A DNA stretch of 64,000 nucleotides from Zestomonas carbonaria (GCF_904061905.1 NZ_CAJFCI010000016.1:62001-126000), one strand, 5' to 3'. Counted from the first letter of the stretch, positions 33,748 to 42,993 are shown. Notes: generated by a model from the sequence alone, not told the origin. Made by a program: numbers and translations.

Positions 33748-34890
33748 TTACAGCGAACGGCCGACCAGCTCGCGCATGATCTCGTTGGCGCCGCCATAGA
33801 TGCGCTGCACCCGGGCATCGGCATACAAGCGGGCGATCGGGTACTCGTTCATGTAGCCGTAGCCGCCGAACAGTTGCAGGCAACGGTCGATCACCTCGCA
33901 CTGGCGCTCGGTGAGCCAGAACTTGTTCATCGAGGCCAGGACCGGGTCCAGCGTGCCGTTCTCCCACTGCTGGATCATGTGGTCGCACATGGTCCGCGAG
34001 GCCAGCACGGTGGCCTTGACGTCGGCCAGCACGAAACGGGTGTTCTGGAAGTCCAGGATCGCCTGGCCGAACGCCTTGCGCTCGCGGGTGTACTCGACGG
34101 TCAGTTCCAGCGCACGCTCCATGGCGCCCACCGCACCGACGGCGATGCCGGCACGCTCGTAGGGCAACTGCTTCATCAGGGTATAGAAGCCCTTGCCTTC
34201 CACGCCGCCGAGCAGGCAGTCGGCACCGACCTCGACGTCATCGAAGAACATCTCCGAGGTGTCCTGGGCGTGCATGCCGAGCTTGTCCAGGCACCTGCCG
34301 CGGCGGAAGCCCGGCAGCCTGGTGTCGACCAGGAAGATCGAGATGCCCTTGGCGCCGGCGGCCGGGTCGGTCTTGGCCACCACGGCCACCATGTCGCTCA
34401 ACTGGCCGTTGGAGATGAAGGTCTTGGAACCGTTGATCACGTACTTGTCGCCGCGTTTCTCGGCGCGGGTGCGCACGCCCTGCAGGTCGGAGCCGGCGCC
34501 CGGCTCGGTCATGGCCACCGAGCAGATCACCTCGCCGGAGGCGATCTTCGGCAGCCAGTGCAGCTTCTGCTCCTCGGTGCCGTCGACCAGGATGTAGTGG
34601 CCGACGATATGGCTGATCGTCACGGCCAGGCCGGTGAAGCCGACCCGTGCCAGCTCCAGGATGGCCGCTGCCGCGTAGGCCGGCGTGCCGCCCGCGCCGC
34701 CGTACTCGGCCGGCACGTCGGGCAGGATCATGCCCAACTCGCCGGCCTGCAACCAGGCCTCGCGATCGACGTGGTGCTGGTGCCGCCATTTCTCTTCGTT
34801 GGGCACCAGTTGCTCGTTGCAGAAGCGGCGCACGCTATCGGAGAAGGCCTCGACATCGGCATTCATCCAGGGGGAGCGGTAGGTGTTCAT
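33748..34890 (-). CDS. Acyl-CoA dehydrogenase (LCAD/isovaleryl type active site)
   Basis: A 380-residue FAD enzyme. FAD and substrate motifs include VAMTEPGAGSDLQG, TFISNGQLSD, LFGGYGYMNEYP and the C-terminal YGGANEIMRELVGRSL. The usual catalytic Glu of medium-chain enzymes (Y-E-G-T) is Gly here. The segment QLPYERAGIAVG puts Glu 245 where the base lies in long-chain and isovaleryl-CoA dehydrogenases. That arrangement often goes with branched or bulky acyl groups. It lies 22 bases from the second SDR gene and forms an operon with the MaoC and thiolase genes. Confidence 0.93.
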   Translation of the reverse strand: MNTYRSPWMNADVEAFSDSVRRFCNEQLVPNEEKWRHQHHVDREAWLQAGELGMILPDVPAEYGGAGGTPAYAAAAILELARVGFTGLAVTISHIVGHYILVDGTEEQKLHWLPKIASGEVICSVAMTEPGAGSDLQGVRTRAEKRGDKYVINGSKTFISNGQLSDMVAVVAKTDPAAGAKGISIFLVDTRLPGFRRGRCLDKLGMHAQDTSEMFFDDVEVGADCLLGGVEGKGFYTLMKQLPYERAGIAVGAVGAMERALELTVEYTRERKAFGQAILDFQNTRFVLADVKATVLASRTMCDHMIQQWENGTLDPVLASMNKFWLTERQCEVIDRCLQLFGGYGYMNEYPIARLYADARVQRIYGGANEIMRELVGRSL

Positions 34891-34912
34891 GATGGAGTCG
34901 TCCTCGCGGAAA

Positions 34913-35743
34913 TCAGATGGAGCCGGCGCCGCCGCCACAGACCAGGGTCTGCCCGGAGACGTAGTCGGATTCGGGCAGGCAGAGCATGACCACCGAGCCG
35001 GCGGCTTCCTTCGGGGTGCCCGGGCGGCCGAGGGGGATCATCATGCTGGCGCTGTCGATCAGCGCCTGCTGCACGCCGACCTTGATCTCGCGGCCCTCGA
35101 TGTTGACGGTCTTGCTGGCGTCGCCGGCCAGCGCCTCGGTCAGGCGGGTCTGGATGAAGCCGAAGGCGACGGCGTTGACGTTCACCTTCAGGCGCCCCCA
35201 CTCCTTGGACAGGGTCTTGGTCATGCCGAGGATGCCGGCCTTGGCCGACGAGTAGTTGACCTGGCCGGGGTTGCCGTTGGCGGCGACGGAGGAGATGTTG
35301 ACCACCTTGCGGAACACCTCGCGGCCGTCGGCGGCCTCCTGCTTGGCGGCCGCGCCGATCACCGGCTGGGCGGCGCGGAGGATGCGGAAGGGTGCGGTCA
35401 GGTGGCAGTCGAGCATGGCGTACCACTGCTCGTCGGTCATCTTCTGGATCACGTTGTCCCAGGTGTAGCCGGCGTTGTTGACGATGATGTCGATGGCGCC
35501 GTAGTGGTCGACAGCGGTCTTGACGAAGCGCTCGGCGAAGTCGACGGCGGTCACGCTGCCGACGCAGGCCACGGCCTGGCCGCCGGCGGCGACGATTTCC
35601 GCGACCACTTCCTCGGCGGGGGCGGCGTCGAGGTCGTTGACCACCACCTTGGCGCCATAGGCGGCCAGTTGCAGGGCCACTTCACGGCCGATGCCACGGC
35701 CGGAGCCGGTGACCAGGGCGACTTTGTTTTCGAGCTTTTTCAT
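34913..35743 (-). CDS. SDR-family 3-hydroxyacyl-CoA dehydrogenase-like protein (copy 2)
   Basis: A 276-residue dehydrogenase starting at ATG 35743. It has VTGSGRGIGREVALQL, NNAGYTW and catalytic NISSVAANGNPGQVNYSSAKAG. The family resembles the dehydrogenase part of peroxisomal MFE-2 (HSD17B4), which oxidises (R)-3-hydroxyacyl-CoA. It sits between the acyl-CoA dehydrogenase and the MaoC-type hydratase, the expected place for this step. It is closely similar to the SDR at 27.8-28.6 kb, probably a duplication within the cluster. Confidence 0.9.
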   Translation of the reverse strand: MKKLENKVALVTGSGRGIGREVALQLAAYGAKVVVNDLDAAPAEEVVAEIVAAGGQAVACVGSVTAVDFAERFVKTAVDHYGAIDIIVNNAGYTWDNVIQKMTDEQWYAMLDCHLTAPFRILRAAQPVIGAAAKQEAADGREVFRKVVNISSVAANGNPGQVNYSSAKAGILGMTKTLSKEWGRLKVNVNAVAFGFIQTRLTEALAGDASKTVNIEGREIKVGVQQALIDSASMMIPLGRPGTPKEAAGSVVMLCLPESDYVSGQTLVCGGGAGSI

Positions 35744-35769
35744 TGTTGTTGTTCCTGTGGATTTGAATG

Positions 35770-36186
35770 TCAGGCCAGGGCGACCACGGCTTCGCCGGCG
35801 AGCTTTTCCTCGCCATGCTGGTTGCCGCAGCGGATTTGCAGACGGACGCGCTGCTCGCCGTCCGCTTCGAATTTCTCGGTGATGGTTCCGGTGCAGGTCG
35901 GGATGTGGCCGAGCTGGGTGATGCCGGTGAAGCGCAGTGCCAGGCTGCGGATCTGCGCCTGCGGCACCCACTGGGTCAGCAGGCGGCCAAGGTAGGCGGC
36001 CGACAACATGCCGTGGGCGAACACGTCGGGCATGCGCGCCTTGCGGGCGAAGTCGATATCGACGTGGATCGGGTTATGGTCGCCCGAGGCGCCGCAGTAC
36101 AGGGCCAGGGTGGTGCGGTCGATCGGCCGCGGTTCGAGCAGCGGGATCTGGTCGCCGACCTGGACGTCGGAGTATTGAACGGTCAT
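35770..36186 (-). CDS. MaoC-type enoyl-CoA hydratase (catalytic hotdog subunit)
   Basis: A 138-residue hotdog protein; GGAG precedes the start at 36186. The hydratase-2 motif is present as ASGDHNPIHVDIDFARKA followed by FAHGML, which holds the catalytic Asp and His. It should hydrate trans-2-enoyl-CoA to the (R)-3-hydroxy form. The upstream gene, ending 10 bases before its start, encodes a second MaoC-like half that lacks this motif. The two probably pair as a heteromer, like ChsH1-ChsH2 of steroid side-chain breakdown. Confidence 0.92.
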   Translation of the reverse strand: MTVQYSDVQVGDQIPLLEPRPIDRTTLALYCGASGDHNPIHVDIDFARKARMPDVFAHGMLSAAYLGRLLTQWVPQAQIRSLALRFTGITQLGHIPTCTGTITEKFEADGEQRVRLQIRCGNQHGEEKLAGEAVVALA

Positions 36187-36196
36187 GGCGGGCTCC

Positions 36197-36634
36197 TTAG
36201 CGCTGCACGAGCGAGCAACGCAGGTCGGCGACATGTTCACCGTCCTGGTTGCTGACGCGGGTTTCGTTGACCACGAACTGCAAGCGGCCGCCGGCCTTCT
36301 CGTAGACATCGACGACCTTGCTGTCGAAGGTCAGGGTGTCGCCGGCCACGGCGGGCTTGTGGTAGGTGAACGACTGCTCGGCGTGGAGGATGCGGCCCAG
36401 GTCGAAGCCGTAGACGCGCATCTGCTCGACGATGTCGAGACCTTCGCCGGCCAGGCAGAACAGGAAGGTCGGCGGCACCGGCAGGGACTTGTGGCCGGCG
36501 GCCCTGGCGGCGGCTTCGTCGGTGTAGACCGGGTCGGTCTCGCCGATCGCCTTGGCGAAGAAGCGCAGGCGGCCCTTCTCGACCTCGACATGGGTCACTC
36601 CGAGCGAGCGACCGATCAGACTCTTGTCTGCCAT
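36197..36634 (-). CDS. MaoC N-terminal-type (FAS1-like dehydratase) partner subunit
   Basis: A 145-residue hotdog protein of the MaoC_dehydrat_N type: FAKAIGETDPVYTDEAAARAAGHKS, then PVPPTFLF. The canonical D-x4-H pair of active hydratases is missing, so it likely forms the non-catalytic or substrate-shaping half of a heteromeric hydratase with the next gene product. Start at 36634. It lies between the thiolase (59 bases) and the catalytic MaoC gene (10 bases). Confidence 0.88.
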   Translation of the reverse strand: MADKSLIGRSLGVTHVEVEKGRLRFFAKAIGETDPVYTDEAAARAAGHKSLPVPPTFLFCLAGEGLDIVEQMRVYGFDLGRILHAEQSFTYHKPAVAGDTLTFDSKVVDVYEKAGGRLQFVVNETRVSNQDGEHVADLRCSLVQR

Positions 36635-36693
36635 TTTTCTTGTCTCTCTTGTGGTCTTGCGGGAAGGCGCGCCCGTAGCGGGCGTGCTGTGGA

Positions 36694-37878
36694 TCAGCCG
36701 CGGCCGTACAGGGTGACGACGCAGGCGCCGCCCAGGCCCAGGTTGTGCTGCAGGGCGAGCTCCACGCCTTCGACCTGGCGTGCCTCGGCAGTACCGCGCA
36801 GTTGGTGGGTCAGCTCGTAGCACTGGGCCAGGCCGGTGGCGCCCAGCGGGTGCCCCTTGGAGAGCAGGCCGCCGGACGGGTTGGTCACCACGCGGCCGCC
36901 ATAGGTGTTGTCGCCGTCGAGGACGAACTTCTCCGCGCCACCCTCCGGGCACAGGCCGAGGGCCTCGTAGGTGAGCAGCTCGTTGTGGGCGAAGCAGTCG
37001 TGCAGCTCGACGACGCGGATGTCCAGCGGGTCGACGCCGGCCTTTTCGTAGACCTCGCGGGCGGCACGCTGGGCCATGTCGAAGCCGACCATCTGGATCA
37101 TCGACTCGGTTTCATAGGCGACCGGGCGGTCGGTGGTCAGCGACTGGGCGAGGATCGCCACGTCGGTGCGCAGGCCGTGCTTCCTGGCGAAGGCTTCCGA
37201 GCAGATGATCGCGGCGGCGGCGCCGCAGGTCGGCGGACAGGCCATCAGGCGGGTCATCACGCCGGGCCAGATCACCTGGTCGTTCATCACGTCCTCGGTG
37301 GTGACCACCTTGCGGAACACCGCCAGCGGGTTGTTGGCGGCATGCCGGCTGGCCTTGGCGCGGATCGCCGCGAAGGTCTCCAGGCGGGTGCCGTACTTCT
37401 GCATGTGCTCGCGGCCGGCGCCGCCGAACATCTTCAGCGCCATCGGCACCTCGACATCGCCGCACAGTTGCTCGGTGAGGGCCACGCCCTTGCCCATGAC
37501 CGGCGGACGGTCCTCCCACTGGGCCTTCAGCGCGCCCGGCTGCATCTGCTCGAAGCCCAGGGCCAGGGCGCATTCCACCGCGCCGCTCTCCACCGCCTGG
37601 CGCGCCAGCCACAGCGCGCTGGAGCCAGTGGAGCAGTTGTTGTTGACGTTGACCACCGGTACGCCGGAAAGCCCCACTTCATAGAGGGCCGACTGGCCGG
37701 AGGTGGAGTCGCCGTAGACGTAGCCGACGTAGGCCTGCTGCACCAGGTTGTAGTCCAGGCCGGCATCCTTCAGCGCCAGGCGAGCGGCTTCGGCGCCCAT
37801 CTCGATATAGCTGGCACTGGCCCCCGGCTTGGTGAAGGGAATCATGCCGACACCGGCGACGTATGGTTTCTGCGACAT
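36694..37878 (-). CDS. SCPx/SCP2-type thiolase
   Basis: A 394-residue thiolase with GGAG before ATG 37878. The nucleophilic Cys is C82 in NVNNNCSTGSSAL. The His motif is GHPLGATGLAQCYEL and the C-terminal motif LQHNLGLGGACVV, as in sterol-carrier-protein-X thiolases. This class cleaves 3-oxoacyl-CoAs with a 2-methyl group, releasing propionyl-CoA, in peroxisomal bile acid and pristanate breakdown. The small OB-fold DUF35 partner often found with bacterial SCPx-like thiolases is not seen nearby. It completes the beta-oxidation set in this operon. Confidence 0.92.
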   Translation of the reverse strand: MSQKPYVAGVGMIPFTKPGASASYIEMGAEAARLALKDAGLDYNLVQQAYVGYVYGDSTSGQSALYEVGLSGVPVVNVNNNCSTGSSALWLARQAVESGAVECALALGFEQMQPGALKAQWEDRPPVMGKGVALTEQLCGDVEVPMALKMFGGAGREHMQKYGTRLETFAAIRAKASRHAANNPLAVFRKVVTTEDVMNDQVIWPGVMTRLMACPPTCGAAAAIICSEAFARKHGLRTDVAILAQSLTTDRPVAYETESMIQMVGFDMAQRAAREVYEKAGVDPLDIRVVELHDCFAHNELLTYEALGLCPEGGAEKFVLDGDNTYGGRVVTNPSGGLLSKGHPLGATGLAQCYELTHQLRGTAEARQVEGVELALQHNLGLGGACVVTLYGRG

Positions 37879-38132
37879 CACATTCTCCAATGAAATAAAA
37901 CACTCGGGCCGCTCTGGATCGGCAATCGATGACCCCGCGAACGCCCGTCCATCCTTGCCAAACAGCGTCCGGCTGTACCCGCTCGGGATGAGGGGATGGG
38001 GGGTGGGGTGGGGCCGCCCGGGTGGCAGCCTCGCCGGCAAGAAAGGGGGAACCTTGGCCGGGTCCAGTGACCCAAGCGTTCGGCCCGTGAGACATCGGCC
38101 TCCTACGGAAAGCGCACGCTCCCGTAACGGGC

Positions 38133-39263
38133 TCAGTCGATGGCGCCGCCGTCGCGCAACGTCGCGATGTCGTCCTCGCCCAGCCCCAGCTCGCGCAGCA
38201 CCTCCAGGGTGTGCGCGCCGTTGCGCACCAGCTCCCCGGCCTGCAGCGGCGTGCGGCTCAGGCGCGGCGCCGGTGCCGGATGCAGCACGCCGGCGGTCTC
38301 GACGAACAGTTGGCGGGCCCGGTTGTGCGGGTGGCCCGGCGCCTCGGCGAAATCGAGCACCGGCGCGAAGCACACGTCGGTGCCCTCCAGCAGCCGCGTC
38401 CACTCGTCGCGGCTGCGGCGCCGGAACAGCACCGCCAGTTTCTCGCGCAGGGCGGGCCACTCCCCGGCGTCCCACTGGTTCCGGAAGGCCGGGTCGTCGA
38501 TCTCGCACAGCTCCAGGAGCAGCGCATAGAACTGCGGCTCGATCGAGCCGAGGGAGACGAACTTGCCGTCCGCGCAGGCATAGCAGCCGTAGAAGGGCGC
38601 CCCGCCATCGAGCATGTTGCTCTGCCGGGAATCGCTCCAGCGCCCCTGCTGGCGCAGTTCGTGGTACAGGCTGGTCAGCAGCGTCGTGCCGTCGCAGATC
38701 GCCGCATCCACCACCTGCCCCCGTCCCGACTGCCGCGCCTCGAGCAGCGCGGCCAGCACCCCGGCGACCAGGAACATGGCGCCACCGCCCATGTCGCCCA
38801 GCAGATGGAGCGGCGGGGTCGGCTCGCGGCCCGCATGGCCCATGGCGTGCAGCGCGCCGCTGAGCGCGATGTAGTTCAGGTCGTGGCCGGCGGCAGGGGC
38901 CAACGGGCCACTCTGACCCCAGCCGGTCATGCGTCCGTAGACGAGCGCGGGATTGCGGGCCAGGCACTGTTCCGGCCCGAGCCCGAAGCGCTCCATGACT
39001 CCGGGGCGAAAGCCTTCGATGAGCACGTCCGCGCCCTCGACCAGCTTGAGCAGCACCTCGGTGGCGCCCGGCTGGCGCGGATCGATGGCGATGCTGCGCC
39101 GGCCACGGCCGATCACGCTGCCGTCGGTATCGAGGAAACCGGCGACCCGCCTGTCGACCCGGATCACCTCCGCGCCCATGTCTGCCAACATCATGGTGGC
39201 GAAGGGCGCCGGACCGATGGCACTCATTTCGATGACTTTCACGCCTGCCAGGGGACCGGCCAT
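38133..39263 (-). CDS. Alpha-methylacyl-CoA racemase (class III CoA-transferase fold)
   Basis: A 376-residue protein. From memory it lines up along its length with Mycobacterium tuberculosis MCR, including [23 protein letters not shown] and [10 protein letters not shown]. The catalytic residues of MCR (H126, D156, E241) correspond to H127 in [10 protein letters not shown]157 in [12 protein letters not shown] and E242 in GSIEPQFY. It interconverts (2R)- and (2S)-2-methylacyl-CoAs, required before dehydrogenation of branched chains. It is the first gene of the minus-strand beta-oxidation block, separated by 254 unremarkable bases from the thiolase and divergent from a LuxR-type activator. Confidence 0.9.
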   Translation of the reverse strand: MAGPLAGVKVIEMSAIGPAPFATMMLADMGAEVIRVDRRVAGFLDTDGSVIGRGRRSIAIDPRQPGATEVLLKLVEGADVLIEGFRPGVMERFGLGPEQCLARNPALVYGRMTGWGQSGPLAPAAGHDLNYIALSGALHAMGHAGREPTPPLHLLGDMGGGAMFLVAGVLAALLEARQSGRGQVVDAAICDGTTLLTSLYHELRQQGRWSDSRQSNMLDGGAPFYGCYACADGKFVSLGSIEPQFYALLLELCEIDDPAFRNQWDAGEWPALREKLAVLFRRRSRDEWTRLLEGTDVCFAPVLDFAEAPGHPHNRARQLFVETAGVLHPAPAPRLSRTPLQAGELVRNGAHTLEVLRELGLGEDDIATLRDGGAID

Positions 39264-39413
39264 GTGCTTTCTCGCTCTGTTGGAGGGCTGTCGAACCATG
39301 CCCCCGGCACAGGCCTGGGCGGCGGCTCGTCGATAGCGCTTGAACTCTTCCTGCCGGGGCAGTTATTGGTAAAAAACGCCCGGGCACGTTAGCCGGCCGG
39401 TCCTGGCCCGCCC

Positions 39414-39425
39414 CCACCCGGGTGG
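39414..39425. promoter_or_regulatory. Palindrome in racemase/LuxR divergent promoter region
   Basis: The perfect 12-base palindrome CCACCCGGGTGG lies in the 212-base region between the divergent racemase and LuxR-type genes, 51 bases before the latter's start. It could be an operator, for instance for the adjacent regulator. No clear -35/-10 pair could be assigned, and a GC-rich palindrome can also arise by chance. Confidence 0.35.
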
Positions 39426-39475
39426 AGGTGAAATCCCCACCCCACCCTTCATCGAACAACGACAAGAGCCAACCG

Positions 39476-42148
39476 ATGAGTCCGACGTCCCCGCTGATCA
39501 CCACCAAGTTCGCGCCACCGCGCATCGCCAGCCAGGCCGTGCCGCGCGAGCACCTGCTCGAACGCCTGAACGGGGCGCAGGGCAGCCGCCTGGTGTTGCT
39601 GACCGGTGGTGCCGGCTATGGCAAGACCACCCTGCTGGCGCAGTGGCGCCAGGGCCTGGTGCGCGAGGGGGCGAGCGTGGCCTGGCTGTCGCTGGCGCCG
39701 GAAGATGGCACGCTCGCCGCGTTCGGCGCCCATCTGCTCGGTACGCTGCGACAGGCCGGCCTGCCTCTGGGGGACGAGCTCCTGGCGCTGCTCGCGGACG
39801 ACCGGGAAGACGGCGCGCGCGCATTCGCGTCGGTACTGATCAACACCATCGCCCGCGCCAGCGGACGGCTGTTCCTGATCGTCGACGACTTCCACCACGC
39901 CGTGGCGCCGCGCATCGCCACGATGCTGCAGTTGCTGATCGACCGGGCCCCGACCAACCTGCACCTGGTCCTCGCGTCGCGCACCCAGCCGTCGCTCCTG
40001 CTGGGCAGGCTGCGCGGCATGGGCGACGTGTGCGAGATCGGCTGCGGCGAACTGGGCTTCAGCCACCGCGAGTCGCTGGCCTTTCTCAAGAGCGTCCTGG
40101 GCGACGACCTCGAAGCGGATACCGCCCACGCGGCCCACGACCTGACTGTCGGCTGGCCGCTTGGCCTGCAGATGCTGGCGAACGCCCTGAAAGGCCACCC
40201 GGACAGGAAAGCGATCAGCCCGTCGCTGCCCGACCCGTCGGGGCTGGGCGACTATTTCGCCGAGGAAGTGCTCGCCCCTCTGCCGGCGCCGCTGATCGGC
40301 TTCCTGCGGAAGATTGCGATACTACCGCGCTTCAACGCGGCCATCGCGGCCCATGTGACAGGCTCGCCCGACGCGGACGACCTGCTGGCGGAACTCCGGA
40401 CGCGAAACCTGTTCGTGCTGCCGGATCAGGAAGAGCCCCAGTGGTACCGCCTGCATCCCCTGTTCGGCGCATTCCTCACCCGCTCGGACGCCTTGGCCGT
40501 CGAGCGCCCCGCCCTGCATCGCAGGGCCTCGCAATGGTTCGAGGAGGCAGGACGGATCACCGAGGCGGTGCACCAGGCCATCCTCAGCGAAGACCTGGAC
40601 GTGCTCATCGGGTTGCTGGAACGCTCCCAGGGCGAGTACCACAGCATCAGCCATCTCAAGCAGTACCTCGACTGGCTGGAGAGCGTGCCGATGGAGCGCC
40701 TGGCCCGGCATCCCAGTGCCCTGCTCACGGGCGCCTGGACCTGCCTGCTGCTGGTCCAGACCGGCAAGGCGGAGACCTGGCTCGCTACGCTCGAGGCCAG
40801 CGAGACCGGCACGACCTGGACCCCGCACATCAGCCTGACCAAGGCCGTGATCGCCTTGCAGCGTGACGACCTGGCCCGCTGCTTCGCCCTGCTCGGCGCG
40901 CTGGAAGGCCGGCAGTTCACCCATCAGCCATACGAACAGGCCCGCAGCGCCATGTACCTCATATGCCTGGCGTACATGGGGCTGCACGACAAGGCCCGGC
41001 AATACTTCAATGCGCCCCGGACCAGCCCGCTGCACGCCAGCAGCGACGAGACGGCGCTGCTGTTCCAGTCCACGGGCGCCTACGCGGCGTTTCTCGAAGG
41101 CGACATCCCGGAGGCCGGAAGGCTGGCCAGCGAGGTGTTGCGCCGCGCCGAGCGGATTCATGGGCCGGGCTCCGTCAGCGCCTGCAACAGCGCCGTGGTC
41201 ATGGCCACGGTGTTCTACGAGAGCGACCGCCTCGACGACGCGCGCGACGCGATCGGCAACCGCCTCGGCATGCTGCGCTTCTCCACCCCCTCCTACATGA
41301 TTGGTGCGGCGCTCTGTTACGCACGCCTGCGCTGCCAGCAGGACGGTCCGCAAGGCGCGCTGAAATACCTGGCGAGGAAGATCGCCGGCTTCCGCGCCCT
41401 TGGTGTCCCCCGAGGGCTGGCGAACATGCTCACCGAGCAGGTGCGCATCCTGCTCGGCTGCGGCGACTGGCGACAGGCCGAGGGACCGCAGAAGACGCTC
41501 GACGGGCTGGCACAGGAGCATCGCAACCAGCAGACGCCCACCGATGCCGAGATCGTCGTGCTCGCCACGCTGTCCCGGGCGCGCCTGTCGCTGGCACGAC
41601 AGGAGCCCGAACTGGCGCTACGACTGGTCGATAGCGTCCAGGCGATTGCCGACCGCTACCTGCGCGGCCAGTGGCAGGCACAGGTGGCGATGCTGCGTGC
41701 CCTGGCCCTGGACGCGCTCGGCCGACGGGACGAAGCCATGCGCCTGCTGCGCGAACTCCTCGACCTGGCCTGCCGCAAGGGACTGATACGCACCTTGCTG
41801 GATGAAGGGAAACCGCTGCGCGAACTGCTGCTGCACCTGGATTGCCAGGACGACGCCGTGCTGGAGAGTTTCCGTCTGCGCCTGGCCAACGCGCCCTTGC
41901 AGGCCAGCCCCGGCGCCGCGCCGAGCGCCCAGTCGCCCGGCATGACGGACAGCGGCCTGCTCACCAGGCGGGAACAGGAAATCATCGGGCTGCTGGAACA
42001 GTCGATGTCCAACAAGCGAATCGCCCAGGCGCTCAACCTGAGCCTGGAGACGGTCAAGTGGAACCTGAAGAACATCTACGCCAAGCTGGGTGTCGCCGGA
42101 CGCTACGAGGCGATCATCGCCGCCCGCCAGCAGATGGAGGACCACTGA
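39476..42148 (+). CDS. LuxR-family LAL activator (MalT/AlkS-like)
   Basis: An 890-residue ATP-dependent regulator. N-terminal P-loop TGGAGYGKTTLLAQW (about 42-56) with Walker B LFLIVDDFHHA, a long helical tetratricopeptide-like middle (about 350-800), and a C-terminal LuxR helix-turn-helix LTRREQEIIGLLEQSMSNKR to YAKLGVAGRYEAI (about 824-885). This STAND/LAL layout is shared by MalT and the alkane regulator AlkS. The start at 39476 was chosen on homology-like length because the GTG at 39422 has no ribosome site. Divergent to the racemase-led operon, it is the likely inducer-responsive activator of the beta-oxidation block. Confidence 0.92.
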   Translation: MSPTSPLITTKFAPPRIASQAVPREHLLERLNGAQGSRLVLLTGGAGYGKTTLLAQWRQGLVREGASVAWLSLAPEDGTLAAFGAHLLGTLRQAGLPLGDELLALLADDREDGARAFASVLINTIARASGRLFLIVDDFHHAVAPRIATMLQLLIDRAPTNLHLVLASRTQPSLLLGRLRGMGDVCEIGCGELGFSHRESLAFLKSVLGDDLEADTAHAAHDLTVGWPLGLQMLANALKGHPDRKAISPSLPDPSGLGDYFAEEVLAPLPAPLIGFLRKIAILPRFNAAIAAHVTGSPDADDLLAELRTRNLFVLPDQEEPQWYRLHPLFGAFLTRSDALAVERPALHRRASQWFEEAGRITEAVHQAILSEDLDVLIGLLERSQGEYHSISHLKQYLDWLESVPMERLARHPSALLTGAWTCLLLVQTGKAETWLATLEASETGTTWTPHISLTKAVIALQRDDLARCFALLGALEGRQFTHQPYEQARSAMYLICLAYMGLHDKARQYFNAPRTSPLHASSDETALLFQSTGAYAAFLEGDIPEAGRLASEVLRRAERIHGPGSVSACNSAVVMATVFYESDRLDDARDAIGNRLGMLRFSTPSYMIGAALCYARLRCQQDGPQGALKYLARKIAGFRALGVPRGLANMLTEQVRILLGCGDWRQAEGPQKTLDGLAQEHRNQQTPTDAEIVVLATLSRARLSLARQEPELALRLVDSVQAIADRYLRGQWQAQVAMLRALALDALGRRDEAMRLLRELLDLACRKGLIRTLLDEGKPLRELLLHLDCQDDAVLESFRLRLANAPLQASPGAAPSAQSPGMTDSGLLTRREQEIIGLLEQSMSNKRIAQALNLSLETVKWNLKNIYAKLGVAGRYEAIIAARQQMEDH

Positions 42149-42260
42149 ACGTGACCGGGTGCTTCCGGCGCCGCTTTTTGTAGGAGCGAGTGCCCGCCAT
42201 GGCCGAGAGGACCGGGCTCCGGCATGGCATCGGGATACTGGTCGCAAGCACAGGAGCGGC

Positions 42261-42821
42261 TCAGGGCTTGAGCTGATTCAGTGCACGCTGGGTAACCGCA
42301 TCGATGTAGGTGGAATCGCCATAGATGCGGGCAAGCAGGATGGCTCCCTCGAAATCCGCCACCAACTGGCGTCCCAGTTCACGTGCCTCCTCCTCTCCGA
42401 ACTTGCCGAGGTAGAGGTGTGTGAACGCCCGCGCCCAGTCATCGAGGAAATGGCGGATCGGCGTCATGAGCTCGCTCTTTCCATAGGTCGCGTCGACGGC
42501 GACCACCCCCATCAGGCAACCGATGGCGTCATCCTGGAACAGCTTGCCGGCCTTCTTTCCCATCTTCGAGAGCCGCTCCCGGGGGGCAAGGCTTTCGTCG
42601 AACGCGATGGAGAACAGCGTCTGGCCGATACGCTGGTGCGTCCATTCCAGGACGTCCCGGAGCAGCGATTCCTTGTTCGGATAGTGGTGATAGAAGGACG
42701 CCTTCGTCAGCCCGCACGCCTCGGACAGCGCATCCATGGTGGTGCCGTGATAGCCGAAGCGCTTGAACGTACTGGCACAGCGCTGGAGAAGCTCATCGCG
42801 GGAAATTTTCAACGGGCGCAC
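42261..42821 (-). CDS. TetR-family repressor
   Basis: A 186-residue repressor with a GTG start (42821-42819) and GGAA about eight bases upstream. The N-terminal helix-turn-helix reads YHGTTMDALSEACGLTKASFYHHYPNKESLL (split here over about residues 24-54). The C-terminal domain is of the kind that binds acyl or aromatic effectors. It is divergent from a crotonase gene, and the shared 172-base region contains an ACCGA-N4-TCGGT palindrome, its probable operator. Confidence 0.9.
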   Translation of the reverse strand: MRPLKISRDELLQRCASTFKRFGYHGTTMDALSEACGLTKASFYHHYPNKESLLRDVLEWTHQRIGQTLFSIAFDESLAPRERLSKMGKKAGKLFQDDAIGCLMGVVAVDATYGKSELMTPIRHFLDDWARAFTHLYLGKFGEEEARELGRQLVADFEGAILLARIYGDSTYIDAVTQRALNQLKP

Positions 42822-42917
42822 GGGGAGTTCCTGCTCTCGATCAAGGCCGTTGATTCTATGTCATAAGCCTATATGCCTCAATTTGACGGTTACCGAATGT
42901 TTGTTTAGTTTCTGCAA

Positions 42918-42931
42918 ACCGAATGATCGGT
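42918..42931. promoter_or_regulatory. Probable TetR operator
   Basis: ACCGAATGATCGGT has perfect five-base arms (ACCGA/TCGGT). A related half-site TACCGAATG lies 26 bases to its left at 42891-42899. The A/T-rich surroundings (42855-42945) form the divergent promoter region of the TetR gene and the crotonase. AxCGAxxxxTCGxT palindromes are typical of acyl-CoA-metabolism TetR regulators. Confidence 0.55.
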
Positions 42932-42993
42932 AAGTAACTGAAAAGCCCCCGTGGAACTGCCATTCCACCATCCGCAACCAGGAGAACAGGTCA

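Noticed and set aside
29997..33779. Plus-strand open frame of about 1260 codons across the DUF1302 and CoA-ligase genes.
   Set aside because: Antisense shadow; the minus-strand genes have complete families, signal peptides and ribosome sites.
42149..42260. Rho-independent terminator or REP element after the LuxR-type gene (GTAGGAGCGAG near 42180).
   Set aside because: Only a short fragment of a REP-like motif and a weak stem with TTTTT were seen; not enough to call either.
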